DNA of 64,000 nt from Rhinopomastus cyanomelas (Eukaryota; Chordata; Aves; Bucerotiformes; Rhinopomastidae): assembly GCA_013400115.1 (NCBI GenBank), contig VXBP01004182.1, positions 466,632-530,631 of the forward strand. The letters run 5' to 3'. The translations under genes and the position numbers were made by a program. Below are positions 45,970-60,458 of this stretch, one piece after another. Under the pieces are notes generated by a model. That model searched no databases. It saw only the letters and a list, made by a program, of their open reading frames with translations, and was not told where the DNA came from. Numbering within the stretch: position 1 is the stretch's first letter; every line of letters begins with the position of its first letter.

Positions 45970-48779
45970 TGAAATGGTGATGATAAGCTGGTAACTGATG
46001 CTAAAACTTTAACTTGCATCATTTTCCACGCAGGGTAAACATAGTTCTGTCTGTAAAGATTCTGTAAGTGGAACGTAACTAAGCAAATGTTAACCTTCTA
46101 GTAGCTGGCATCTTAAAAGGGGTTTCACAGTACCTTTTTGCGCAATTTAGATTCAGTAAGTAGCAAGTTCTACTATCTGATATACAGTGTTTTACTTAGT
46201 TCTCGGGTATTGACTTGAGCTGTGGAAGTGCAATGTGAAGGCCTTGACTGCATTAAGAACTGACACAGTAGTGACACTCCAATTGCATTTGAGGTTTCGG
46301 TTAATAACTCTTGGATTTTGTGGTTTCAATCTTTGGGCTGCAGTCATGTATGGAGGAAATGGAGGGGTTTTTTTAGGAAAGGCTGATTCTTGAACAAAGG
46401 TGCATTGTTAGGGAAAAGCAGTTTTTATCCTTTTTTTTAAGCTTGTAGATGAGATCTAACATGTCAGGTAGCTAACAATCTCTACAATCTAGCAAAATAA
46501 TTACTTCAACTTGTAGTAGGCACTGTGGAATGCAGATTAGGCAGTTGATAGTGTGGGCCTGACTCTATATGTATAAAAATAACAACATAGATATGTTTTT
46601 ATACACATATGCATTTTATGAAGGTGTATGTTATTTTTATTTATATGTATAAATGTGGTGTGTTCAATATTCATATCAGATGCTAAAGTATAACACTGCT
46701 GTATTATGACGGATTAATATCAAGTGATACGTACATGAGTCAAAGTGCTGCATGTGGAATGATCCAGCAGAAGCTGCTGAACTGATTGTGGGGACCGAAT
46801 TCTGAATCCCTGTTTAGGTTATTTGTCTTCAAATTGGGATTGCATAGTATATGCCAATTAACTGTTCAATTGGGAAAAGCCCTTATAGAGTTGCCTGTAT
46901 GCAGAGGATTACCTGGCATGTTTGCTCAGTCTCTACAGTTACTCGGAGTTAAAGCTGGACAAGGTTAATGCTTTTTATTCTGCTTTACTTGATTCCTTGT
47001 AGAAAACTAAAAGAGTTGTGCTTCCTCACTGTTTAAGTATAACTCTGTTGTAGAATTTATTATAAGCAAACACAAAAGGTGAGAATGGTACCAGCCTAGT
47101 TCTTTTTGAGGTTGTACTTGCATGGTGGAATTTCTTCTGTTTTCTGATTCATGTATGAAGATTTTATTAGACTCAGCAGTTGCTCTGGTAGATGTGTGGA
47201 AAGAGCTGTGCTCTGCTTTCCTATTTTCTCAGTTGTAACAGAGATTGCATTTGCTTCATGTAGGCATACTTTATTACTTGGAAAAAAATCAGTAGTCTTT
47301 GGTTTTTAAGTGACAAGAGTATTAATCATGAGTCTGGATTTTCTACGTTAGTGGGATTTTTTTTCCCAGTACCAAGAAGTTATGCCAGGACTTAACTTTC
47401 CACTGAATGGTAATGATTTCCCTTTTTTTTCTTTTCCTCCCTAAAACCCATATGAACTGCAATTTTCTGTCTGTCTTTTCTTTCTCTTGGATGAATTGCA
47501 TTAATCCTTAATGATTCCAACACTTTTCCACTTGAGTTACATAACCTCAAACTGTTTCAGTCAGTATTCTCTTTAGTTTTTGCATCAGGAAGAACCAAAG
47601 CTGCTGTTAGTGGGTGACAGTGAATGAGAGATGTGCATTTGCCTGTTGGTATCAACTCTCCAGTTTCTGTTGTCATTCTTTTTTAGGTGGTTCCCCTGAT
47701 CTTCTGGCAATGTATGAGGTCCATGTAGGGTATCTTGGACTTGTTAGTTTAGTTTGATGGCATCAGCTGACAAGTGTATTCTTGAGAAAGTCTATGCTGT
47801 TGTCTTTAATCCCACATACTGTTGTGGGTGTAAGGCTCAGTGCAGATGTTCCTATTCTCTTTGGGTTTTTTTGTAGATTTGTTGATTGAATCTAGAAGGT
47901 GCTTTGCCCATCTTTGAGTTATTTCCTCAGAGTGGCTTGAAAGTTTTAATGTTACTTTATTTTTTGGTTTTTGCATGGCTGCTGGTGTTCCAAACCATTA
48001 CTGCCTTACTATATGGCTCTTTTTGGTCCTTCCCCTACCCCTTTGGTTATTGCTATGGGGAGAAGAAAAAGAAGAAAAGAAATGCTTTGTAACCAGCTAC
48101 TCCTCTCCATCTTTTGGATGGCATTCAGTCCTGTGTGTACTAGATTATGTCTGACTCATGGCTGAAGCTCTTGATGTTCTTGTGGATTCTCTGTTGATGC
48201 TGACTGTCTAAGCATGTGAAGAGTTTCACACTGATGTATCTCCACTGAGTCTATCTCAGCAGTATTGCATGACAACATAAACAAGCAGTATCAAAGATGA
48301 GGTTTATGGCTGTTTGATGTAGGCTGCTTCTGGATGTACTGGCTTAGTGGTTCTTGGCACTGTAACCAGGCTCTGTCGCAGCACTCTCATCTGATTTGTG
48401 TTACTGCTTTCCTCCCATCAGTAGTCGAGAAATTTTAAAACCATTACTCTGTGATTGACTGTTATCTAATTGTGGGGAGCCAAATGATTGCAATATTCCA
48501 CTGTTGCAGTGCTCCCTAATTGCATGGCTTGTGAGGCATGCCTCTGCAAGGCACTCTTAGTGCCAACCTTGTGGTTTTACTGTGCTCTAAATACCTAGCA
48601 GACGTCTGCAGAAACATGCTGTTCCTTGATGCTTAGCATTATCTGGACTACTCTGTTTGAGGTGAGTTGTCTACTAGGTGCTTGAAATTGGGCACCCCAG
48701 TAGTGTCCATATCATCCCAGTTGTACTTGTGGTGTGAGTTTGCAGTAACTAAAATCTACTGCAGATCCCAACTGAAGAG

Positions 48780-48850
48780 AATCACAGAATCACAGAACAT
48801 TAGGGATTGGAAGACTCCTCAAAAGATCATCTAGTCCAATCCCCCTGCCA
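48780..48850 (-). mobile_element. CR1 tail fragment, very short
   Basis: AATCACAGAATCACAGAACATT through CCAATCCCCCTGCC. Confidence 0.92.
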
Positions 48851-51232
48851 ATGGTGGTTTGTATATTCTATTTACTCCTCATTTAGTGGTACAAGCCAGA
48901 CTTAATTACTCTTTTAGATTTCAAGCAGTGTAGAACACAGTCTATTTTAATTGTCTGTGAAATCTCGTCCTTTTCAGGTCTGTGTTACCAGCAGATGCCA
49001 TTGACAGACTGAAGGTACCAGATGAAAAGCTGCTGATGGGATTCACAGTGCGTAGAGCAGCATGAGCTATGACATAAAACATGTGGTGCCACCATGAATT
49101 TGTTGTCAACACTGTCTTTCTGAGAAGTAATTTTTCCTTCCTTAATGGAACACTTACCAGGTGCTTGTTTGAGATGCTTCTTATTTGATGCTTAGTTTTC
49201 ATCAGGTTTGCATCTGCTAGTGGATTGCTGGAGTTTTATCTTTGCAAGCTTTCCCTAAAAGAAAAGAATTCCTCACAGATACTTTGATCTGTTGTGTTGC
49301 AGTATAGAAGTGCCTCAAAGCTACATATGTCCCCTATAGCACACCTCTGTTTCCTCTGCTTTGTTTCTTGCTTGTAAACACTCCATAGGATGTGTTCTGG
49401 AGTTGTAATAGTTGAGTATTATGGAACAGAACCGTCTGGGTGTTGTCTTCTGCTGTAGTATAATCAGCCAGAGCCTTGATGCCAGGAGATGATAATGGCT
49501 GGTTCTGCAGTCAGCATGGTTGGTGGCCTCGGACAGATAAATGCCTTGGGGCATTTGCACTCTCAGTATCTGCCTCGAAGGATGGCAGAGGCTTGCCAAG
49601 CAGTTATGAAGCTCCCTTATTTAGTGAGCTTGAATCTGTAGTGGTGGAATAGATGTTCTTGCTCTGAACCAACTCATCTAATGAACAGCTTCATCTGATA
49701 CTCATTTGGAGCTGTGCAGAGCACTGCCTCACCTAAGGTTTCTTCATCCTTTGTAACTACTTGATGTTGTAGTACACCCCTCATGAGTTTGACATTTTTC
49801 CCAGGGATTACAAAGGCTCTTGGTCATCCACTTCAGTATCTGTACTGTTACTGGTTGAAGTTTGCTTCTAATTACACATGCACTCAGATCAAGATACCTG
49901 AGCAGTTTCTGTGTGTGGTTAGAACTCATTACCTTTCTTCCTTGTCTGAAACTTCATTGGATTTGTCTGTTTTGTAATAAAATGTCCAGCTGCTCAGCAG
50001 ATAGCTCCAAACTCAAATACCATAAAGCAAGTCTTCTGTCAGAAACCTCATCGTTTTTATAGTGGTTACGTTGGGTACAACTAGTATTTTCTTCATGCTT
50101 TTCTCTAATAATGCCGCATCTCAACACTTAATAAGTTGGTACATCTGGTACCATAACATACCCTAAACTGTTGGAGAAGAGTGAAGGCAGTAAACTGCAG
50201 TGGTTAGAGCAGCCCTTCTAGCAGAATGCTTGACATATTTCAGTGGTATAGCTTGGCATGTGGGTGTAACTCCAGCCTTTACTTGTGTGTAGGATAGCCT
50301 TTAGGTAAGTTGCCATCTAAATACAGCCTGTGTGGTAGGTTGTTTTACCCCATAACAGGCTATTTTCAGTGCAAAGTGAATACTGGGTTCTTTAACATTG
50401 CTCCATTACAGGCTTTTGGGTAGTTATAGTTGAGCTTTCTTATTAAAGACCATGTGGAAGCTGGGTGGGGGACTTTGGGATCAGTCTTTCTGTTCTCTAA
50501 TCTGTAATGAGATACGTGTCATTGATAAAAGAAGCCTGTTTCTGTAGAGGTCATTCCATAGTACCCACATAAGTTATATTTAGAGCCTGTTTATGTCTCA
50601 TTGGTATTAAATTGACTATTACAAACTGCTTATTTATTTATAAACCCAGTGAATGCTGCTTCCTTAGAGAAGCTTTAAGGACTTGTTCCTCAAAATGTTT
50701 TTGAGAACAAAAACTTCACAAAAACCAGTTATAGTGTCATCTTTTCTTTTGTCAACCAATGGCTTTGTATAACAATAGTTTGTTCCTTGTCAAATGTAAT
50801 TACAGACAGTTCCTGTGGAAGAGTAAGTTTCTCCATCTCAGGACTAATCATGGTCACCAGGTAGCAGAAGGTGGCTTACAAAACAGCTGCAAATGTAATG
50901 TGCTGGCTCCTTCCTGGCACCTGTGCTCACCTCCCTCCCCCTCCAAAAAAGAATTACTGTAAAATCACACTATTAATGTCAAATCGGTTGAACACATTTG
51001 TGAGTGAGCAGCTGTAACGATGCGCAGAACTGGAGATCTTCAAATCGCCTAGATGTCAACTGGTTTGTTTTCTAATTTTTTTTTTTTTTGAGAGAAGCAC
51101 AATTTCAGAGAAATCTTAAATGACAAATGCAACTAATTTTCTGTCTCAAAATATTGAATAGGTGGGTAATTATACAACCTATTAAGAAAAATATGTGTAG
51201 CAACCCACTGCTTGTTCATTCAGCTTCTCAAC

Positions 51233-51972
51233 AGAATCACAGAACATTGGGGATTGGAAGGGACATCAAGAGATCATCTAGTCCAATCCACCCACTGCCA
51301 CAGCAGGATTCACCTAGATTAAGTCACACAGGGACATATCCAGGCAGGTTTTAAACATCTTCAGAGAAGGAGACTCCACAATCCTCCTGGGCAGTCCCTC
51401 CTAGTGCTCTGTGACCCTCACCACAAAGAAGTTCCTTTTCACATTGATGTGGAACCTCCTCTGTCCCAGCTCACACCCATTGCCCCTTGTCCTATCATTA
51501 GATGCCACTGAGCAGAGCCTGGCTCCATCCTCCTCACATCTGCCCTTTCCATATTTATCAAGATTAATGGGGTCACCCCTCAGGCTTCTTTTCTCCAAGC
51601 CAAAGAGATCCAGCTCTCTCAGCCTTTCCTCATCAGGGAGATGTTCCAGTCCCTCCATCATTGTGACTCTGTGCTGGACTCTCTCCAGCTGTTCTGTGTC
51701 CTTCTGGAACTAAGGGGCCCAGTACTGGCCTCAAGGTTCCAGATGTGCTATCAGCAGGACAGAGTAGAGGGAAAGGGCAACCTCTCTTGATCTGCTAACC
51801 ATGCTGCTTCTGATCCACCCCAGGATGCTGCTGGCCTTTTTGGCCACAAGGACCTATTGCTGGCTCATGATCATCCTGCTCTCAACCAGGACCCCCAGGT
51901 CCCTTTCTCCTACACCGCTCTCTAACAGATCAGTCCCCAAACTATACTGGTACCTGGAGTTGTTCCTTTAGT
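51233..51972 (-). mobile_element. CR1 LINE 3' fragment, 0.74 kb
   Basis: Tail ACAGAATCACAGAACATTGG at the left, then upward through the C-terminal remnant into reverse-transcriptase thumb sequence (GGATGCTGCTGGCCTTTTTG, GACCCCCAGGTCCCTTTCTC). Truncated at about 51972. Confidence 0.93.
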
Positions 51973-54900
51973 TGTCTACTATTTGTTTTGGAAACATAGA
52001 TGTGAGCTCAGTGTTGTGGTTTTTGCCTTATTTGGGGTTGTTTTTGTGGAAACCCTTGCACTATTTTATTTTCTTCAATGATGCCGAGATGTTCAGTGTG
52101 AAATACTCGTTACTTCTGCTTGTTAGCTAGATTTTGATGTAGAATCCAGAGAGGAAAACTTGCCTATGGAATACTCAATTTTTGAGTTTCCTAATGGTGT
52201 TTTAAAACACGGAAAATTAAGTGTCAGGAGGGGGAAATGTCACATAATGTGTGTCTGTCAATATTTGCAAAGAAAAGAAGTCTGTTGCTGAAGTGATTGT
52301 GAATACTCCAGTAACTTTCCATTCTCTTCTGATGTTCCAGGAGTCACTTTCATAAGGTAGCAAAATGGCCTTTGTACTCAGTGATACTGCCTGGAGGACA
52401 AATTTAATATCGTTGGAATAATGGCTGCCTTTCGACAAACCAGGGACTTTGAAGTTAATGTTTAAATATTTAAACGGATTTGGCCTGCTGCCACTGAAGG
52501 AGAACAGTGTGTGCTTAATCCCCAGTCTCAAACACTTCCCTGGGTAGCAAAAAAACCCAATTACTCAATATTGCTATCATCCAGTAACTTCAAAGATGAT
52601 AATTCAGGACTAATCGTAACCCAGAGTGTGCTAAATGAGGACTGTTGATCTGTTTTTCCTGTTTAACTGAGGGGAATAGGAATTTTTACAGATGGTATCA
52701 GAACTTTTTACAAAACTTTTTAGATTAAATAGGAGAACTCATCTGTGGGGCCAGTAAAGAATAAGCCTAAAAGACACAGATCTGCAGGAAGGAATTTGAA
52801 ACCAGTTGAAAGCTGGGCAACTTCTTATAAAGTGATTCAGATCACTTTATGGTTAAGCTAAGGTTTGATGAGTTTAAAGTTCAAACTTAATTTTGGAGTC
52901 TTTGTTCTTATGACTTGAAATGGAAAAAATTAAAGCAGAAAGCCAAGAGCAATTGCACACTGGCGTTCTTAAGATGTCTTGCCTTAATCCAGAGAACTGG
53001 AGTGGCTATGTCTGGAAGAGAGTGGGGCGCTTCGACCCTGGGACTGCATCTCTAATCCAGTCTTATTCTGACTTTAAGCTTACCAAGAACTCTGCTAAAA
53101 GCATCTCTCTTGGGGGAGTGCATCCCGCCTCTCTTGTGCCAGATGATGCAAACCCAGGTTTTCTGCCAAGCATCCCAAGTATTTTCTATTAGTGGCCTGG
53201 TCACAGCTATGCTGCTCTCCGTAGTCAAGGGGATGAAGCAGCCTACAAGGCTGACAGAGATCAGCCTGGCTGGGCAGCATAGGACAATTTTCTTCCCTCA
53301 TCTTACTTTGTTACTCAAATCTCACATTAAACATTGAATAGTAATTGAATATTTCAACAGGTGTGGATGCGAATCCTTCCATTTCAGAACTCTTCAGAAA
53401 AGTGTAAATCCCATAACTTCAAGCCTATGAAATGACTACTTGGGGTTGCAACTTGCCAGGTAAAGTCATATTTCACTTAACTCTGATAAAGGTCTGGGGT
53501 ATTTGCATTTGAGCATGGAAGTGAAATACTCTGGGTGGTCCAGTTAATTTCTTGAGCTCATGTTTGTGTATCCCAAGGAAAGGAACAATCCTGCAAAGGA
53601 CCATCACAATTAATACGTTGTGTGTTATCACATGATTTATGTGGCCAGAAAGGGAGGTGTCTCAGTAAATGGGTATGAAATATGCACAGTGTTCAAAAGT
53701 GTCGTCCTGTCAGCAGCATGGGTGCTACAACCCAGAAATCAGGATTGAATACTTAATATTGAAATGAATACTAGAAAGCAGTAGGAGACAAAAAATGTCT
53801 GATAACTTAGTGTGTTTGGATATTCCATTATAAATCAAATACATTTCTACTTAAATGACAATTCCACTTGCTGTCCCAGGAAGAGACGACAGACTTGCTT
53901 TTAGTTGACCAGCTCTTCACATCACCTGCTGCTGGTTCAGGGGAAAAAGGGAAGATAGAACTCTGATAGGAACTCAGAGTACACTTTTTAGCTCTTTACA
54001 GATGCATAATAAAAGGATAACCAGTGTTTCATCCCAGAATTGACAGTAAATACCTTGGCTAGAAAACTTTCAATAAGAACTTTACTATACCCTCCTTTTA
54101 CAAAGTTATTTAAAAACCTTAATTCTGAAGATAAAGGCTCTTTTATAACCCTTGTGTGTTAAGTTGAGTGAAGGAGAACAATGTGTTCAAGCTGTCGGCT
54201 CAACTCTGGGAGGTTTAGTGATGTGTGCATCATGTGGCTGTATATAGGTGGATTGCCCTGACAGCACTCTTTAGTGCCCTTAGTCAGGGGAAGAGATGCT
54301 CTAGCCGTCAGAATCGTAGGCAAATAAGTCAAGAAACTTGTCTAAGCAAGTTTTCAAGTTTAATCAGTTGGTGAAATAGGAATGGATGGGTCATACGCAA
54401 GATAAATTTGGAATGTGCTCTGAAGGGAAGAGGAGAAGGAGGGCTGGTGATTCTGTGATGATATGATTCTGTATTGTGTTGGTGCTTGATTTTTTGCAGA
54501 GAGATGTTTTAGCTGTGTTTAAATAGAGTGGAAGCATGTTAATCTCCATCAGGGAGATTGTCATGGGCACAGTGGGAAGTAATTGAGCAGAAAAATCAAC
54601 CTGCTTTTCAGAAATCCTTAAGGTTGTAACCAAGCAGTAACAATTTCAAATATTGACTCTGGGAAAGTCAGGTAATGGTGAGGTTATGGTTAGCACAGCA
54701 ACCCTGCTGTGGCAGGGTTGGCACAGCAAGAGAGTGGTGGCCTGGAGCTTCAGCTGGTGGTGCTTTTGTTTTGGGGGTGGTGGTAGCATGTCTTGCTAGA
54801 TGGTTATGTTTAACGTGTCCTGTTGTATCCTGTAAGCCAACTGAGAAGCAGAAGGATCTAGTAAAGCTCTGAATGAAGAATGCCTGTGGTGCTGAGTGGG

Positions 54901-55748
54901 GTTTGCTTCAAACTGAGTATCCTTCTAACCAACACATACTTCCTGCTTTAGTTCTTTCAGATTTCTGTGTGGCATTAGCTTTTGCTCTGGGAGATGATTA
55001 TTGCTGATAGATGGCTATTCCTATTCTACAGCTGCTCGGCATTCTGCTTTACTCTGAACTTTCTGGTGCAGTGTGCTTTTTCTGATGGTAAACACAATGA
55101 ACTGGAGGGGACACTATTTGAGGTATCAGGATGGGATCTCAATGACAGGCTGTGTAGTGCTAAAGTCTAGTTTCTTCCAGTATTGTAATCTTCCACAGGT
55201 AGTTCGGTGCAGCTGTAGTGTGCTGGTGTTAATTGGAGTTTGACACCTATTGCCATCCAGATAACACTTGCAAGGCTCTTCCAGAAACAGAAAAAGACTT
55301 GGATTTGGCAGATAAAGTGCTTCAAGGCATCAAAAGAACTTTATGGTACAGAACTCGCTGGTTGATGTTGTTACCTAGGAACATGGGATAGCTTGAAGAG
55401 ATTTCCTCTTGTGAAAGCAAGTGTTTTGTTCATTTAGCATCTATTGCTTAAAGATGTTTTGGTAGTACAAGAGTTTACAAATATTTGTAGGAAAAAAGTT
55501 AGTTGATACTCAGCACCTTCTTTCAAGATTGATGCAGTATCATTTCTCACTTATAATTGAAGATAACTATGCTGTTTCTTGTAATACTTATGTAGTTGTG
55601 TATCATCAGCAGGATGCACGTTATGCATTCTGTGTCTTAGATTCCCAACTTCTTTTTTAAAAGTATTAGAGTTGTTTTAAATGTTGTGACCTTTTAAAAG
55701 ACTTTAAGGTGGTTTCATTTCTTACAGCTTGAAAATTCAGTCACTAGA

Positions 55749-56862
55749 CATCACAGAATATCACGGAAGCACAAAACATGGAGTATTGTGTCCAGTTCTG
55801 GGCTCCTCAGTTCAAGAGGGATGTGGAGCTTCTGGAGAGAGCTCAGCGTAGGCAACGAAGATGATAAAGGAGGTGGAGCACCTCTCTTATGAGGAGAGGC
55901 TGAGGGAGCTGGGTCTCTTTAGCTTGGAGGAGACTGAGGAGTGACCTCATTAATGTCTATAAATATTTGAGGGGTGGGTGTCAGGAGGATGGAACTGGGC
56001 TGTTCTTGGTGTCATGTAGTGATAGGACGAGGGGCAGTGGTTGTAAGCTGGAACATAGGAGGTTCCACATCAACCTGAGAAGGACCTTCTTCATGGTGAG
56101 GGTGACGGAGCACTGGAACAGGCTGCCCGGGGGGGGGTTGTGGAGTTTCCCTCACTGGAGATATTCAAGACCCGACTGGACGGGTTCCTGTGTGACTTGG
56201 TTTAGGTGATCCTGCTGTGGCAGAGGGATTGGACTAGATGATCTTTCGAGGTCCCTTCCAATCCGTAGTGATTCTGTGGTTTGAGATTGGAAGGGACTTC
56301 TAAAGATTATCTAGTCCAATCCCCCTGTCAGAACAGAATTCACTTAGATCTAGCTGCACAGGAACATGGCTGGGCGGCTTTTAAATGTCTCCAGAGAAGG
56401 AGACTCCACAATGCCCCTGGGCACCCCCTGCCAGTGCTCTATCACTCTCACTACAAAAAAAGTTCCTTCTCATATTGATGTGGAACCTCCTCTGTTCCAG
56501 CTCACACCCGTTGCCCCTTGTCCTATCATTAGGTGCCACTGAACAGAGCCTGGCTCCATCCTCCTAACACCCACTCCTCACATATTTATCCACATTGAGG
56601 TCACCCCAAAGTCTTCTTTTCTCCAAGCTAAAGGAATCCAGCTCCCTCAGCCTTTCCTCATCAGGGAGATGTTCCAGTCCCTCCATCATCTTTGTAGTTT
56701 TGTGCTGGACTCTCTCCAGCAGTTCTGTGTCCTTTAACTGAGAGACGCACAACTGGACACACTGCTCTAGCTGTGGTCTCGCCATAGCAGAGTAGAGGGG
56801 GAGGAGAATGTCTCTCGATCTGCTAACCACCCCACTTCTGATCCACCCCAGAATGCCATTGG
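55749..56862 (-). mobile_element. Older CR1 split by a younger CR1
   Basis: The minus-strand tail CACAGAATATCACGGAAGC...AAAACAT (55749-55778) stops. It picks up in register at 56280 with GAGATTGGAAGGGACTTC and runs to about 56862 (GATCCACCCCAGAATGCC). The plus-strand copy 55779-56279 sits between. Confidence 0.85.
55779..56279 (+). mobile_element. CR1 LINE 3' fragment nested in an older CR1
   Basis: GGAGTATTGTGTCCAGTTCTG through AATCCGTAGTGATTCTGTGG. Opposite orientation to the interrupted copy, so the two make a nearly abutting inverted repeat of about 0.5 kb per arm. Confidence 0.93.
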
Positions 56863-59730
56863 CATCTTGTCTACAACAATGGAGACAAAGTTCTGTTCCT
56901 GGTTCAGAAAAAGAGATTAATTCAATTCTAAGTCTGTGTACACAAAGCCAGTGGTTTTTCTGAATTTAAAACATGGTCAATGAGCACATGCCACTCAGAT
57001 TTGTCTTAATTTGAATGATGACTGTATTACTGTAGAGTTAATATAGCTGTCAGAATTATTTCACATTCAAATTGTCTTTGTTAAAATGTATTTATTTATA
57101 TTTAGTACAATTCTTTTGTGCCCTGAGGAAAGAAATCCTTTCAGAGGATGAAGGTAAACACAACGCTGTTTTACATAACTAGTGCAGCGTTGCTTTCTGT
57201 TTTTTTCTTTTCCTGCAATGCTGAATTAATTAAGAAGGTTACAGTAAATAGGTGTAATAGCAAATTATACACTTCTAGAGTGTTTCTATGATGTGGTTCA
57301 AGTGAGTAAACAGGTCTTCAGTTCAGCTTTTTGTAAACACCTTACTCATCTTTCCTTGCCTGTAGCAGGTGGGACTAAGAGACTGTGGTTTATGTCACTT
57401 AAAAAGGTGAGGGAGAACTGTTAGTTCTGTAGGGCAAAAGGGAATAATTGTTTCATGTCCTGCAGAATGGCTTTTCTGAACAACTTTCTTTCCTCAGGCT
57501 ACCTGAGAGTGGCTGAGATTAAATTTGCCTATGCTGCTCTGCAGACATTTTAGTATAAAGTTATCTTCTAGGGTAGTTGTTTGTTGGAATTTCTGTTGCA
57601 CGGGGGAGGGATGGTGGTGATGGGAAACACTTGCATGTCCCTGTGCTCCAAGTGCAGTCCTGTGCAGAAAGCACAGGTGATGCTCTGTGACCACTCCTGG
57701 GGACAGTAAGTGTTGTGGTGTAAATATGTAGCCTGGTTCTGTATTTGAGCTGTGGTAGCCCACAGCTTTATTGAAATTGCAATTTCAAAAGTCTTATGAA
57801 TCCATCTTTGTCTCGCTCCAGACCTGGCTGGGCAAACCAGTTACTTGGTTGAAGAAAGCCCTTGTCCTTTATAGTAAATCAGGTCTGAAGCATTACAGAA
57901 AACACACCTTTGCAAGTAGAAACTATCTAATCTGTGAAGTCCTTGTCAAACCTGCTCTTGGCATGTGTTGCCAGCAAGCAGGGAGATTTTATGCAGTGCT
58001 TGGCAGAGAGTCTAAGGGAAAATTCCTCAGCCTGAGCATTTTATTGCTGCGTGGCTGAACTGAGCTTTGAAAGTCAAAATCCCTTGGGAGGACTGTCTAT
58101 AGGCTGGCTTCTATGGTTCTGTTGCCCCCCATTTTTTTTTTCTTTTCTTAATTGTACTGATCTCTTACTGAGAAGAGATTTTGATGACTAATTTAATGCA
58201 GCCTTATCTTGTCTGTTTTAAAAGGCTTATGCTTTGACTATGGTAAGTAGTGTGTCTTTTCCCCCATTCCCTAGTGTGAGATGGTGCTGTATTCCAAATA
58301 ACTTTACAAATGCTTCCCTTAAAGTTGTTTATTCCATAGGTACAGAGGCAAGCTTTTTCTATGTGGCCCTTTAGAGTTTATTTTTTGCTGCTCAGAGGGT
58401 AATAAGATCAGTTGTACATTCTGGAGCTATCTGCCTAAATGTAGTCCAAAGTAAACCTTTGAATTATGTAGAAGCTGGTAATCTTTGTAAGGGAGGTTTG
58501 GTGGCTTCTATCAAATTATAACCACATACTGTCATGGGTCTAATGTTCCCTGATGTTTTAAATTTAACAGCTAAAACAGAAGCATTAATGGCTTCCACAG
58601 TTAATGCTGAAAGTATGCCAAGCTGGGACAGAAATGCTGAAGAAACCCCTCTGCAAGTGGTTTCCATATGTTGCTGACACATTATTTCCTGGAAGGCTGG
58701 TTGTATTGGCAAGGCTAGTATAATATGCCATTTTCTATTAAAGTTTGGGAGGAACAATCAAGTTGCAGTTAAAATGGAAAACTGGGGATGATAAAAGAAG
58801 TCTGCTTAGTGCTTTTTTTGGGATTCTCAGTATTTGAGATGATCTTTGCATGCTAAGATACTGTTCTTTTGTCTGTCTCGCTCTTCAGTGAAGCTAAATG
58901 CTAAAACAGGAGATACAAGTACTTCATATTTAAAGAGAAAGCTCAAGCCTTTAAAGGTGCTAAAGGCAATCTAATGTGTTTGTTCTTATGGGTAGGGAAA
59001 GATCTATACGCATGCCTGCATCTCTGTACCTCACATCTTCACTTCCGGCTTTGTAACCCTTGAGTAGGTCAGGTAACAAGGCTTTTCCAAAAAGCTTAAG
59101 ATTGTCTTGTATAAAAAAACTTTTGTTGTCACAGAAAGGTGAAAACGCATGCAAGAAGTGTGTACATGTGGGAAATAATGTCTAATACACTGATGTACTT
59201 ATAAACAGGCAGAGTGGAAATCATGGTGGGTGTCAAGTGTCCTGAGCAGCCAGATGGGGTTAGCCCGAGGCCCTGTGGGCTAACGTCTGCAACCAGAAGA
59301 TCTGGAAAAGTGCATTAAGCTGAATCTGCTAAAATGTTTAACAAAATGGGAACACTGGAACTGCTGTGGGCTCTGACCTACTACCCTTGTCTGTGTATGA
59401 GCACAGATACATTTTTTCAGACTGAAGAGGGGGGAAATTGCCACAGCTATTGTCACGGCTGACTAATGTGGTACTTTTCATTGCTGTCCAAAATGGTTCC
59501 TTTCTTTAACAGCTGGAGTGGAGGAATACAGGCTGGGAAGGCTGTGATGGGGACTGCTAACTTCATCTAATGGGATCTGAAGTGGTCATGTAGTGTCAAT
59601 TACTGCCCAGGAATGGGTTTTTTCATCATTGAAGGGGAAAAAAGGAGAACTATATGGTTCTTGCACATCTTGTCCTGTTCCTGGTCACCCTAATCTAGAT
59701 CAGGCTGGCTTTGGCAATGCATGTTCCAGT

Positions 59731-59788
59731 TGCACAGGAACATGTCCAGGTAGGTTTTAAACATCTCCAGAGAAGGAGAACACTTACT
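59731..59788 (-). mobile_element. CR1 internal fragment, short
   Basis: TTGCACAGGAACATGTCCAGG through CTCCAGAGAAGGAGA, without the CR1 end. Confidence 0.8.
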
Positions 59789-60361
59789 TGTGTTGGCCCT
59801 GGGTAGGAGTTTTCCATCTGCGCTGCAGAGTGGTGAAATACTTGATAGATGAAATCAAAGCATTTCTGACTCACTTCTGATCATGATGATGGTTTTATGA
59901 CTTCCAGTTCTGTTACATGTCTGTCTGATCTGGCAGCTGCTGTCTGGTGTTGATGCTTAGCAAAATTAAATAATGACTGACCAACATAAACCCAGAAATA
60001 GTGTTCTGATTCTGCTGCCCTCTTAATGATGGCTGTGTGTGATGACCTTGAAGATCAGCCTGAAAATTCAGCACAGCTTTCGAGAAGCTTGTGCATAGTG
60101 GGGCTGTACATAGAATCTTTGTATTGCCTGACCCTGTGCAGAATCTACAAAAAGTTGCAGTAATTTTTTTCCACTCCCTTCATTTTGTTTTTAGGCAGTA
60201 GTAATGGAAAGACCCTTTATCTGTGTGTTCTAATTATCTTCTGCTACAGATGTGGATGTCTTAAATGTCCTTTAGCCCAAGCAATAGTACTGTATAGATT
60301 GCTAAGAAATCTGAGTGTCTGGTTATAGACTGAATGTTTAAAGTATACTAGGTCAGAGCAG

Positions 60362-60458
60362 TGTCACAGAATCACAGAACGTTAGGGATTGGAAGGGACC
60401 TTGAAAGATCATCCAGCCCCATCCTCCGACCACAGCAGGACCACCTAGATCCAGTTGA
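60362..60458 (-). mobile_element. CR1 tail fragment
   Basis: GTCACAGAATCACAGAACGTT through CACCTAGATCCAGTTGAG. Confidence 0.92.
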
